Shown here in pieces: positions 11,969 through 23,510 of a stretch of 64,000 nt of DNA. Source of the stretch: Branchiostoma floridae. Lineage: Eukaryota > Chordata > Leptocardii > Amphioxiformes > Branchiostomatidae. The stretch lies in NCBI RefSeq assembly GCF_000003815.2, contig NC_049992.1:6984344-7048343 (forward strand), read 5' to 3'. The notes under the pieces were generated by a model. That model saw nothing but the letters and a program-made list of their open reading frames with translations. It did not search any database and was not told the DNA's origin. The first letter of the stretch is position 1. Each line of letters opens with the position of its first letter. The position numbers and the translations under genes were made by a program.

Positions 11969-13721
11969 TTTTCTTTCTTACTTTCTTTTCTTTCTCTCTC
12001 TCTTTCTCCCACGTTACTCACCTTATTTTCTTGACATTCTTTCCGTCCTTGTCCCTTTCTTTATGTCTGTCCATCTGTCTTTTTTTGTTTTAATAACAGA
12101 GAAAGGAAGTGTGATATACGATGAGAATCGTCTGGAATCGTGTTTTATCACCAAGCCCTTGGGCCAGCCGGGATCGGGCAGCTAGGGCAGTTTATTCGGT
12201 GGCCCGAGGCAGCCAGGCCCGCCGATCTCCTATTAGCGCCCCGGGGAGTTTAAGCCCGATGACGTCCACCTGCAACTTTTCAGGCTTAAACTCACCGGAG
12301 CGCTAATGTGAGATCGGCGGGCTGACTGCCTTGGCTACCCAAACAAAACTCGCTAGCTACCCAGCCGGCAATCAGCGATCCAGTCCTCTGGCCTCATGAC
12401 TTCTTGACTTATGTACATATATGTATTTGTATCTGTTTGAGTGTTTGATATCTGTCCATCAACTTGTGCAATGTATATACTCTGTGTTATGTTTTGGGTA
12501 GCTTTGTATGTATGTGAGAGAGAAATGGTTTATTGGATTAAAAAACTGTTGCAGCCTAACGGCTGAATTGCAATTTTGTACAATGATCACAAATTTCACA
12601 TATACGTATATATACACTATATATATACAACATATCAAATACGCTATACTGACATGTCCTATTCCTTAAAAAAAACACTACAAGTTTTCATTGAGGAGTC
12701 TGACGCAATAGGGGAGAGTGCTGTTACTCAACCGGGACGTCCTACATTTGAAACTGGTGTAGCTGGCATTATTCCTTAAAGTTCTGTTGTGGACATCCCC
12801 CCGCCGCAATGGGAGCCATGAACTGTATCTGCTAGAGTTCGCAAGAGATTGCGCATATCTAAGACATAGAATGTCCCTTCTAGAGTCCAGACGACTGAGT
12901 CCTGTTGTGCGCAGAGCAGAGTCATATGTGACGTACTCTGGTCCCAGTATGATCCTCAGGGCTCTCTTCTGGACGCGCTCAATCTTCGCTGATAGATCTC
13001 TGGACAGTCCCGGGTGCCAGACGACGCATGCGTACTCCAGAAGTGGCCGTACGAAACCAATATAAATTGGTATGAGATCACACATGTCCAGTCCGTGCTT
13101 CTTCAGGTTCCTTATCATGTATAGACGTTTGCTCCCTTTGCTGACAATTGTGGTTACATGTTGAGTCCATTTGAGGTTGTTCTGGAGGATAAGTCCCAGG
13201 ATGCGTGCTGCCTGGACAACCTCTAGTTGGGTTGGACCAACAGTGATCACCGGCGGTGGTGGAGGATTTCTCAGGAAGCAGGATTTCTCAGGAAGTATGT
13301 ATGTATGTTTGTAGAAGAACAAAATAACCCGAGAACGCCTGGATGGATTGTATTGATATTCGGTACGTGGGTAGGTCTAGATGATGCCTGAAAACGATTA
13401 GATACTGGGCCTCCTAGCAGCTGTTACGGTACTGCAGCGGAACTTCCTGGTTAAATATCTCGAGTTCTGAACATGCTGCGGCTATGCTTGTTGAGTGGTA
13501 GACAGGTCTTGATGCCGAGAGTAAGTGATATAGGTTTGGGCCGCTAGTTGTACATGTAAATCACAGGGCTACCTGAAAACCAGGTCAATATGACTTGAGT
13601 TGCATGTAACATGGTCAGTTGAATAAAGTTAAAGTGAAAAATGGATGGTGAAAGATGTGTTGTATAAATAAATACGTTTTCCATTCTCTGTCCGAGGTCC
13701 CCTTTCTGTCTGTCTGTGTAC

Positions 13722-13766
<45 letters not shown>

Positions 13767-15807
13767 TTCCTTCCTTTCTGTCTTTCTCTCTCTTTCTCCC
13801 ACGTTACTCACCTTATTTTCTTGACATTCTTTCCGTCCTTGTCCCTTTCTTTATGTCTGTCCATCTGTCTTTATTTTGTTTTAATAAGAGAGAAAGGACG
13901 AATTGTGATACTACATTAAGTATCACTAATGGAGATCCAAATAAAACAAACAATAAAACAAAGTGTGATATACGATAAGAATAGAGGGAACGTCTGGAAT
14001 CGTGTTTTATCACCAAGCCTTGGGGGCCAGCCGGGATCGGGCAGCTAGGGCAGTTTATACGGTGGCCCAAGACAGCCAGGCCCGCCAATCCCCTATTAGC
14101 GCCCCGGGGAGTTTAAGCCCACCTGCAACTCAACTCACCGGAGCGCTAATGTGAGAAGGGCGGGCTGACTGCCTTGGCTACCCAAACAAAACTCGCCAGC
14201 TACCCAGCCGGCAATCAGCGATCCAGTCCTCTGGCCTCATGACTTCTTGACTTATGTACATATATGTATAATTTGTATCTGTTTTGAGTGTTTGATATCT
14301 GTCCATCTACTTGTACAATGTATATACTCTGTGTTATGTTTTGGGTAGCTTTGTATGTATGTATGTATGTTTGTAGAAGAACAAAATAACCCGAGAACGC
14401 CTGGATGGATTGTATTGATATTCGGTACGTGGGTAGGTCTAGATGATGCCTGAAAACGATTAGATACCTAGCAGCTGTTACGGTACTGCAGCGGAACTTC
14501 CTGGTTAAATATCTCGAGTTCTGAACATGCTATGGCTATGATTGTTGAGTGGTAGACAGGTCTTGATGCCGAGAGTAAGTGATATAGGTTTGGGCTCCTA
14601 GTTGTACATGTAAATCACAGGGCTACCTGAAAACCAGGTCAATATGACTTGAGTTGCATGTAACATAGTCAGTTGAATAAAGTTAAAGTGAAAAATGGAT
14701 GGTGAAAGATGTGTTGTAGAAATAAACGTTTTCCCTTCTCTGATGGATGGTGAAAGATGTGTTGTATAAATAAATACGTTTTCCATTCTCTGTCCGAAGT
14801 CCCCTTTCTGTCTGTCTGTGTACCTGTCTTTTCTTTCTTTCTTTCTTTCTTTCTCTCTCTCTTTCTCCCACGTTACTCACCTTATTTTCTTGACATTCTT
14901 TCCGTCCTTGTCCCTTTCTTTATGTCTGTCCATATGTCTTTATTTTGTTCTAATAACAGAGAAAAGAAGTGTGATATACGATGAGAATTGTCTGGAATCG
15001 TGTTTTATCACCAAGCCCTTGGGGCCAGCCGGGATCGGGCAGCTAGGGCAGTTTATTCGGTGGCCCAAGACAGCCAGGCCCGCCGATCTCCTATTAGCGC
15101 CCCGGGGAGTTTAAGCCCGATGACGCCCACCTGCAACTCTTCAGGCTTAACACCGGAGCGCTAATGTGAGATCGGCGGGCTGACTGCCTTGGCTACCCAA
15201 ACAAAACTCGCTAGCTACCCAGCCGGCAATCAGCGATCCAGTCCTCTGGCCTCATGACTTCTTGACTTATGTACATATATGTATTTGTATCTGTTTTGAG
15301 TGTTTGATATCTGCCCATCTACTTGTACAATGTATATACTCTGTGTTATGTTTTGGGTAGCTTTGCATGTATGTATGTATGTTTGTAGAAGAACAAAATA
15401 ACCCGAGAACGCCTGGATGGATTGTATTGATATTCGGTACGTGGGTAGGTCTAGATGATGCCTGAAAACGATTAGATACTGGGCCTCCTAGCAGCTGTTA
15501 CGGTACTGCAGCGGAACTTACTGGTTAAATATCTCGAGTTCTGAACATGCTACGGCTATGATTGTTGAGTGGTAGACAGGTCTTGATGCCGAGAGTAAGT
15601 GATATAGGTTTGGGCCCCTAGTTGTACATGTAAATCACAGGGCTACCTGAAAACCAGGTCAATATGACTTGAGTTGCATGTAACATGCTCAGTTGAATAA
15701 AGTTAAAGTGTAAAATGGATAGTGAAAGATGTGTTGTATAAATAAATACGTTTTCCATTCTCTGTCCGAGGTCCCCTTTCTGTCTGTCTGTGTACCTGTC
15801 TTTTTTC

Positions 15808-15894
<87 letters not shown>

Positions 15895-17150
15895 TTTCTT
15901 TCCCTCTCTCTTTCGCCCACGTTACTCACCTTATTTTCTTGACATTCTTTCCGTCCTTGTCCCTTTCTTTATGTCTGTACATCTGTCTTTATTTTGTTTT
16001 GATAACAGAGGAAGGAAGAATTGTGATACTACATTAAGTATCACTAATGGAGATCCAAATAAAACAAACAATAAAACAAAGTGTGATATACGATAAGAAT
16101 AGAGGGCACGTCTGGAATCGTGTTTTATCACCAAGCCTTGGGGGCCAGCCGGGACCGGGCAGCTAGGGCAGTTTATTCGGTGGCCCAAGACAGCCAGGCC
16201 CGCCGATCTCCTATTAGCGCCCCGGGGAGTTTAAGCCCGCTGAGGTCCACCTGCAACTTTTCAGGCTTAAACTCACCGGAGTGCTAACGTGAGACCGGCG
16301 GACTGACTGCCTTGGCTACCCAAACAAAACTCGCTTGCTACCCAGCCGGCAATCAGCGATCCAGTCCTCTGGCCTCATGACTTCTTGACATATATATATT
16401 TGTACCTGTTTTGAGTGTTTGATATCTGTCCATCTACTTGTACAATGTATATACTCTGTGTTATGTTTTGGGTAGCTTTGTATGTATGTATGTATGTTTG
16501 TAGAAGAACAAAATAACCCGAGAACGCCTGGATGGATTGTATTGATATTCGGTACGTGGGTAGGTCTAGATGATGCCTGAAAACGATTAGATACTGGGCC
16601 TCCTAGCAGCTGTTACGGTACTGCAGCGGAACTTCCTGGTTAAATATCTCGAGTTCTGAACATGCTGCGGCTATGATTGTTGAGTAGTAGGCAGGTCTTG
16701 ATGCCGAGAGTAAGTGATATAGGTTTGGGCCCCTAGTTGTACATGTAAATCACAGGGCTACCTGAAAACCAGGTCAATATGACTTGAGTTGCATGTAACA
16801 TGGTCAGTTGAATAAAGTTAAAGTGAAAAATGGATGGTGAAAGATGTGTTGTATAAATAAATACGTTTTCCATTCTCTGTCCGAGGTCCCCTTTCTGCCT
16901 GTCTGCCTGTGTACCTGTCTTTTTTTCCTTTCTTCCTTTCTCTCTCTTTCTTTCTTTCTTTCCTTCTCTCTTTCTTTCTTTCTTTCTGTCTTTCTTTCTT
17001 TCTCTCTATCTCTCTCTCTTTCTCCCACGTTACTCACCTTATTTTCTTGACATTCTTTCCGTCCTTGTCCCTTACCTTCTCTCTGTCCATCTGTGATTAT
17101 TTCGTTTTAATAATTCAGTAAGAAAGTGTGATATATATGACAAGGCTACA
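10465..17150 (+). repeat. Six-copy tandem array of composite units of about 1 kb
   Basis: Units begin at ATGTTTTGGGTAGCTTTG, positions 10483, 11515, 12489, 14336, 15348 and 16463. Each has, in order: an ACCTTCG-type element piece, an R1 piece (GGGCTACCTGAAAACCAGGT), a (CTTT)n tract of variable length, a GC-rich foldback MITE (GCCGATCTCCTATTAGCGCC), and a LINE 3' UTR piece (TCATGACTTCTTGACTTATG to TGTATATACTCTG). Copies 3 and 5 share an extra block with AAGTATCACTAATGGAGATC that copies 1, 2 and 4 lack. Open frames here (FFLSFFLS-type) come from the CTTT tracts. Confidence 0.93.
12514..13297 (-). pseudogene. 5'-truncated CR1/L2-like LINE inside the tandem array
   Basis: The minus-strand frame 13284 to 12678 encodes ILGLILQNNLKWTQHV, RNLKKHGLDMCDLIPIYIGF, VRPLLEYACVVWHPGLS and KIERVQKRALRIILGPEY, the post-palm region of non-LTR reverse transcriptases. 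The 3' UTR ends near the AATAAACC at 12529. TATGTATGT flanks both ends, consistent with a target duplication inside the TATG run of array copy 3. Only about the last 200 codons remain. Confidence 0.85.
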
Positions 17151-17352
17151 GGGCATCGTGTTTTATCACCAAGCTTCGGCGCCACAAACGCATTTACAAA
17201 CAAAAGAAGTCCTACATATAAGCAGGGACATATATAAATCTTTATATAACGTCCTTGATGTATACAAGGTAGCCAACATGTAGTCCAGGGCAGGCCGCGG
17301 TCAGGGACAGGCTTTACATTCACCTGGTCAGCAGTTTCTCCCAGTGTGCCCT

Positions 17353-17560
17353 GGTGGCCAGCCGGGATCGGGCAGCTAGGACAGTTTATTCGGTGGCCCA
17401 AGACAGTCAGGCCCGCCGATCTGCTATAAGCGCCCCGGGGAGTTTAAGCCCGATGAGGTCCACCTGCAACTCCTTCAGGCTTAAACTCCCCGGAGCGCTT
17501 ATGTGAGATCGGTGGGCTGACTGCCTTGGCTCCCCGAACAAAACTCGCTAGCTACCCTGT
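17353..17560. mobile_element. GC-rich foldback MITE, solo copy
   Basis: GCCAGCCGGGATCGGGCAGC to CTCGCTAGCTACCC, matching the MITE segment of the tandem unit but outside it. Inner arms are GGCCCGCCGATCTGCTATAA and its near complement. Confidence 0.8.
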
Positions 17561-17669
17561 CCTGGCTGGCTCCCAGGGTACTCACAGTGCTGAGTGCTGG
17601 GTTTCCTACCTCGGCAATGTGCCTACCCAGTAGATAGAACCCCCGCTTTCTAACCTAAACGCACTTTTG

Positions 17670-18078
17670 TGATAGCCTACGTAGCAGGCGCTCTGTGGCC
17701 TTTTTCTTTCTCATAATACAATTTTTGCTGGCCATTTCTTTTTGTACTAGGTCGCTGATTGCTACCCTGGCAGCCAGCCGGGATCGGGCAGCTAGGACAG
17801 TTTATTCGGTGGCCTAAGACAGTGAGGCCCGCCGATCTCCTATTAGCGCCCCGTGGAGATTAAGCCCGATGAGGTCCACCTGCAACTCCTTCAGGCTTAA
17901 AAAGACCGGAGCGCTTATGTGAGATCGGCGGGCTGACTGCCTTGGCTACCCAAACAAAACTCGCTAGCTACCCGGCTGGCAATCAGCGATCCAGTACAAA
18001 AAGAAATGGCTAGCAAAAGTGCATTATGAGCCGAAAAAGGCCCCAAAGAACCCGCTACGGTGTCTACTTTGGTGATCT
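17670..18078. mobile_element. Full-length foldback MITE with long inverted repeats
   Basis: Arms of about 90 bp: GGCCATTTCTTTTTGTACT near 17733 pairs with AGTACAAAAAGAAATGGC near 17994, and the pairing extends outward through GGCCTTTTTC. The core is the same MITE as in the 1-kb tandem unit, so this copy shows the parent element with its true ends. Confidence 0.82.
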
Positions 18079-18079
18079 A

Positions 18080-18545
18080 GAATTAAAACAATAGCCTTGT
18101 TGCCGCCCACATTCCACTAGACGACGGTAGCACTGCGATATAGCTGCTCTTCAGCATTGTTTCGGGGTTATTCAAATCGATTCCAGGTACTTGAGAAACC
18201 AACATTTCAGGTTACACAGTCCTGAACCGACTTGTGTTGAATTCCGACAGAGAGTATTTTTCCAAGTCGACTCCAAAACGAATTTGTAAGCCAGTCTATG
18301 TCTGAAAGGTCACCACAAAAATGTCAGATTTAAATTACGATGTTGCTGGAGGGAAGACACCTTGTGACGCCATCAGTGACAGTGACAGATTGTTTTCTTT
18401 TCGGGAGTCACAGTAAAAGTTTTCGGTTTTCGCGGTGAACTTATCGACCACCGCAAGGAGCTTTTACCTACTGATAAAAGCTCCTTGACCACCGTAAACT
18501 TAAAACAAAAACAAAAAGACTGAGTGAAGGCACTCTTAAGTTAGT
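18080..18545. other. Region with small inverted repeats, no gene seen
   Basis: AAGGAGCTTTTA and its complement TAAAAGCTCCTT surround 8 nt at about 18455-18486. GCGGTGAACTT motifs suggest a remnant of the 22.4/42.3 kb MITE family. Confidence 0.5.
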
Positions 18546-18549
18546 TGTC

Positions 18550-18980
18550 AAGATTGTAAACACGTGTGAGCCACAGGACATATACAAATCTCTTGTGCCA
18601 GTTAATGCATGTCATGGTCACTCTACTAGGCAGTCATTGCATGATAATAGGTTACAGAATGCAAGGAACAACAGCGGGAGGAGAACATTTGATTACAGAT
18701 CAGTTAAACTGTGGAATCTGCTACCCAGAGATTTCAAGATTGTCTCCGATACAAGATTGCTAAAGAAGATGATAGACAATTTCTACAGATCATAATGGTT
18801 TATTGTATATAACCCTGTGACCTCATGACGTCTTGACGTATTTGTATCTGTTTTGAGTGTATGGTATCTGTCCATGCATCCACTTGTACAATGTATATAC
18901 TATGTGTGTTTTTAATGAGCCCTGGAAGATTAGCTCAATGAGCTAAAGGGTATCACAATAAACTCAATAAACTCAAACAA
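18550..18980 (+). pseudogene. LINE ORF2 C-terminus and 3' UTR
   Basis: The frame from 18550 reads KIVNTCEPQDIYKSL, GRRTFDYRSVKLWNLLPRDF and ends KKMIDNFYRS at 18795, the end of a CR1/L2-like polyprotein. The 3' UTR (CTCATGACGTCTTGACG, TGTATATACTATGTG) is the source of the LINE piece in the tandem unit, and the element ends in CAATAAACTCAATAAACTC. Confidence 0.82.
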
Positions 18981-19230
18981 GAAAACTGAAAAAGGCTTAT
19001 GCTGTCTTCGGGTTCCGTTTGGTTCCTTTACCGAGACATTTGAATCTTGTTTGTTTTTACGTCTCCTTTTTATTGAGATTGCTTCAGGCAACATCTTAGC
19101 CTTTTCATGACCCTTTTTACGCTTTTTTTATCGCAACATATATTTACAAGACAAGTTGACGGCACACTCAAGTCATGACTTATATTCATGCCGCCACCGC
19201 AAGCGAATACAAATAGCAAAACACTGATGC
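18980..19230. other. Short region without recognised features
   Basis: No coding sequence or repeat family recognised. Confidence 0.3.
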
Positions 19231-19234
19231 AAAA

Positions 19235-19530
19235 TGAACAAATGAAGATTCAAAGTCCCAAAAGACTGGTAGGATGTATCTAGTTCGTCATTATTGAAGC
19301 GATTGGAATCTATTAAGAAAGTTTGCACATACATTAATGACAGACCTTTACTTATAAAGCATATCTGTTTCTATATTTTCAATATCACAAAGAAACGAGA
19401 AGAAGTCGAATTCACGTAGTAGAATACGATTCTTGAGTATTGTAGATTTATTGTACATATTTCATGTATATCATGTTGCGACCTGTACTGAACCCAGTGG
19501 GTATGTATGTACAATAAAGGTCTTCATTCG
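19235..19530 (+). mobile_element. LINE 3' end
   Basis: Terminal codons FNITKKREEVEFT then stop at 19411, and a tail with GTATGTATGTACAATAAAGG. Close relative of the 5365-5600 end. Confidence 0.7.
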
Positions 19531-19654
19531 TTAATATTTTGGAGTTTTCTGTAGAAGACAGAAAAGAAGATCCTTTTAAAAGCAACTGTACTAAAATGTA
19601 CTTAACTTTTTACGCCTTTCACAATCGTACAACATATATTTTCCAATCAAACCC

Positions 19655-20072
19655 TGAAAACCTTCTTCGCTCCACTCTTGGTATGACTACAACATGGATG
19701 TAGACAACAAAAGATTTTTTTTTAATCGTCAAGCTTTATGCTGGGTCAGCTTGGCCCAGTCATTGACCCCGGCACACATATCGACTCAGGTGGAATGCCA
19801 CAGGCAATGGTTTGAAGCTTTTTCATAGCCCTTTTCACAATATGGGAATCACACACTACTTATTTCCTAAACAAACCCTGAAAGCCTTCTTAGCTCCATT
19901 CTTTTTTATTGCTATAGCTACACCATGGATGTAGACAACGATGATTTGAAAAAATAAATGGATTTTGTTGGGTCAGCTTGACCCGGTCATTGACCCTGGC
20001 ACACATATCGGCCCAGGTGTGTTGTCCATCATTATCTCCGCTTCACTGAAAACGTGCAATACGCTAATTATA
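19655..20072 (-). repeat. Two R1 copies, minus orientation
   Basis: A partial R1 (19655-19793) runs straight into a second, almost full R1 (19794-20072), reverse complement of 4143-4430. Confidence 0.82.
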
Positions 20073-20094
20073 AGTACATGTAAATACATGTATA

Positions 20095-20280
20095 GCATGC
20101 CTATGTCGACATTACCGCGGCAGATATCAGAACACACTTGTACATATTTGTCAAGATCTAAGGCCATTTAGTGCATTGTTCTGCCGCATACTCGTTGTTA
20201 CATCCATGGAAAATGGAGGTTATTTTTTGGTGTGCCTATGTCGACATTACCGCGGCAGACATCAGAACACACATTCTTTG
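20095..20280. repeat. Tandem duplication of about 135 bp
   Basis: GCCTATGTCGACATTACCGC occurs at about 20099 and 20234. The sequence between them (AAGATCTAAGGCCATTTAGT and following) is repeated at 20861-20943. Confidence 0.85.
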
Positions 20281-20559
20281 CTTCATGGTGGTGACTTCTG
20301 GGGGCAGAGATGTCTGGAGAGAGAGTGGACCACGGGTATTCGCTCGTGATGATGATGATGATGATAATATCTAGAAAAAAAATCATAGCTCCGAGCAAAT
20401 GTATAAACCTTTTCATCACATACAAGGGTCATCTAACGCACATAAATCCCCACTGCCAGTGACCATAGCATGTCAAGAACATGATATACCAAAACCGCAA
20501 GTTCCGCTGCAGTATCGTAGAGCCTGTTCAAGTATTGGATAAAAAAGTTGTTACATGTT

Positions 20560-20690
20560 GAACCATAAGGTTTTGGTGGGTCAGTTTGACCAGGTCATTA
20601 ACCCTAACACACATATCGACTTAGGTGTCTAGTCCAACCATCGATGATCTCCGCTTCACTGAAAACGTACAATAAGCGAAGTATATAAAT
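20560..20690 (-). repeat. Dispersed repeat R1, partial, minus orientation
   Basis: GGTGGGTCAGTTTGACCAGG to GATCTCCGCTTCACTGAAAA. Confidence 0.75.
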
Positions 20691-20854
20691 AGTGATTTTG
20701 TGACTATGTCAAAACATGCCTTATGTTGACACCACAGCTGCAGAGGTATAATTTGTTGTATTTTAGGTTACGGATATCCGGTTCGGATATGTTACAGATT
20801 CTTTGTTGGATTCTCCTGTACCCACCACAAATACAGAAAAAATCACTGTACATA

Positions 20855-21240
20855 TCTGTCAAGATCTAAGGCCATTTAGTGCATTGTTCTGCCGCATACT
20901 CGCTGTTACATCCATGGAAAATGGAGGTTATTTTTTGGTGTGTCTGTGTATGTATGTGTGCCTGCTCGTGTTTCCGGATATTTGAAGTCAGCATAACTTT
21001 AGCACATCTGGATGGATTGGGATGATATTTGGTATATGGGTAGATACTAGGAAGATGAAAATCAAGGCGTGTGGCCTTCATAGTGGAGCAGAAATTCTGT
21101 TTTTATTTAACTATTTTGACTTGGACATAATGTGGTCTTGATTTTTGGCGGTAGCTAGCTTGTGATAGAAGGAAGACGTGGGCCCCTAGCAGATTCTTCT
21201 TGAACTGCAGGGACGTTGTTTTTAAAGTATATCTTAAGGT
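20855..21240 (+). repeat. Copy of the 20152-20233 segment followed by an ACCTTCG-type element
   Basis: CATCTGGATGGATTGGGATG, TATTTGGTATATGGGTAG and GGCCCCTAGCAG correspond to the leading part of the tandem-array unit. Confidence 0.65.
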
Positions 21241-21281
21241 GGATAACTCAACAAAGGAACAGGAAATTTCCATGATATTCG

Positions 21282-21468
21282 TTATACCCCCCTCACATTA
21301 GGCGCGATTCGATCGGACGACGAGTCTGCGAGCTCTAATTTACGAGGAGGCATGACCCTGACGGGAAGGGGGAACTCTGCCATTTCTTCGGTCATGTCTC
21401 CTCGTAAATTAGAGCTCGCAGACTCTTCGTCCGATCGAATCGCGCCTAAATTGTAGGGGGGTATTATG
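21282..21468. mobile_element. Palindromic MITE, arms of about 70 bp
   Basis: TAGGCGCGATTCGATCGGAC, then CGAGCTCTAATTTACGAGGAG, is mirrored by CTCCTCGTAAATTAGAGCTCG and GTCCGATCGAATCGCGCCTA. The outer ends are TACCCCCC / GGGGGGTA. Confidence 0.9.
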
Positions 21469-21901
21469 TAGGTAGTTGAGATACCCAGCCCTAGTCACAG
21501 CCCATCACCGCCATTGGTTCGGTCGTGTCAGGACGAGGTCTGATAATTCACTGTCAGGAAGCGTCAGTGATCCAGAAGATACCAGATTAACTGACCATAC
21601 AGAACTAAGCCACAGATGACGCACATGTAAGTTATTGACGCCAAATGCATTCCTTTAAACCAACAGATCTACTAAGTACTTCTGTGTGCTTAATACTGCG
21701 CTGCATGCAGTTTTGAACAATGAACAAATGTCACAAAGATGATGATTTGTTTCAAAACGTCGCCTACGTTTGCCAGATTTCCCAAAGATTGGAAGCATTC
21801 GATACGGCAAGTAGTCTCTACCAGACTGACTACGCTGGAGAAGAACCAAAATCATCTTAATTGAGACTTAGACAAGATGAAAAACAGATAAAATACCTAG
21901 G

Positions 21902-22240
21902 TCAACCCTGTTTCTGGACTTGGTGTATCCAGAGGGCGCAAGGTAATACAGAGGATAATTTGCCAGGAGAGTTTTGCGACCAGAGGAGTTGGCCGGCCTT
22001 GTAGCCAGGGATCAGGAATGCCAAGGACGCTGATGTAACGTCCTTGGGAATGCTAACTGACTCTCCTGTCTCGATGTTTTTCCCGAATTCTACGATCCCC
22101 GTACCCCCGTAGGAAGGCCTAGTGGAGGCGAATGGCAAGTCTAAATCTGATTTATAGGAGTTGTCTAGATAAAGCTTAAAAACAAATGGAGGATAATCTA
22201 ATGGCAAAGGTAAAGGGCAGCTAAGTGCCTATCGAACTGA
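21902..22240 (-). other. Protein-like open frame of unknown nature
   Basis: About 105 codons without a conventional start read like real protein (DLPFASTRPSYGGTGIVEFG, GESVSIPKDVTSASLAFLIP, GYKAGQLLW) and end in TGA at 21902. An in-frame TAG lies just upstream. I do not recognise the family. It could be a stranded exon or part of a mobile element. Confidence 0.3.
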
Positions 22241-22366
22241 GAGACAAAAGATGTCAGGGACAAAAGCGCAGTTATCTTTCGCCTACAGCTGAAATTACTT
22301 ACACTCAATGCATCAATACATCATAGAACAGACTGGCCTGTCATGCAGCACGTGTTCAGGCAAAAC

Positions 22367-22760
22367 TACTGTAAATGCAGGAATACATTTTAGGTGGTCC
22401 AAGTTCGCGGTTTTTGCGGTTACCTTTTCCCCGCGAACTCAAAACCATCCGGAAAAGTTTTGTTCCATCTCTTCCCCGCCTCCCCCTTGTTTAGAAAGCG
22501 CTGTAGACGCCTGCTACGGTGAAAATGCATAAATTCATACAACTTACAAGTTGAACATAATTCCGATCTTTTAACATTGAATACATTTTTACCGAGAAGT
22601 ACTTCTTGGCCAGAGAGTAGATCAAGCTCCAGTGTCTCCATTATTGTACAGTATGTGACCTTAGCGCTATCGCGAACTCAAAACCCACCGCGGACACTCC
22701 ATTTTCCCCGTACCGCGAAATTCATGATCAATCCCCGCGAACTTAAGTGTATTTACAGTA
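22367..22760. mobile_element. TACTGTAAATGCA-ended MITE
   Basis: Ends TACTGTAAATGCAG and GTATTTACAGTA. Interior CGCGAACTCAAAACC motifs appear in both orientations. Same family as 42327-42537. Confidence 0.78.
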
Positions 22761-23500
22761 TTCTCTGACAGACTGGAAAGAAATACGACACTGTGTCCAA
22801 CAACGATGTTATCTGTATCACAGCAAGTTCATTCATGTAATGGATTAACAATTGGCACAAAAATATCTTCTTATGACTGAAACTTGTCGTTCTGTTGTTC
22901 AGATTTGTGTGAGTGACTGATGATTTGATTTCAAGATGGTGGAACTTCTTTCAAGAGCAGTGGTTCAAAGTTTCCCTGTAGGATACTGAAACTGTGCATG
23001 AATCAAAATACATGCATATCTCCATTGGCCATGCCACATGCTGGTTTTCCGTCATTATGATCAGGGTTCTGGAGAACGTGACGTGTTTAATCACAGTACA
23101 GAGGGAAGAGTAGCCGGGATGACAGACTGTTTCCAGGGTCTGCACAGGCCAGAAAATTTTACCACAGGCTCCCTACTAGTAAACAGGGAACTCGGGGGGG
23201 GGGGGGGGGGGTTCCTTGGGGGCATGATAGCCCTAGAGATTGTTTGTGTAGGTCCTCAGTCCGGCATCCAGGCTTAGAGAAGAGACATGTATGTGAACAA
23301 GGCCTATGGCGACGATTATCTATACTATGTACCTCAATGGCCAACACTCAGGCACTATATAATTTGCCCTAAGTAGCAGTAAGGTTAACTTTAAGTGTTC
23401 CTGACAATGGCCGGCACCAGTACACAGTATAGCCAGTCATGTAGTGTCACGTAATTATAAGGCGGACAATGACAAACGTCAGTCAACAGATTGGTCAGTC
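22761..23500. other. Region without recognised genes, with an 18-G run
   Basis: Homopolymer of 18 G at 23194-23211. Nothing coding is seen. Confidence 0.5.
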
Positions 23501-23510
23501 ATGTGTTATA

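Noticed and set aside
10864..17121. Many open frames of the FFLSFFLSFF and KKERKKERK type
   Set aside because: They come from (CTTT)n tracts in the tandem array and recur in every copy without codon logic.
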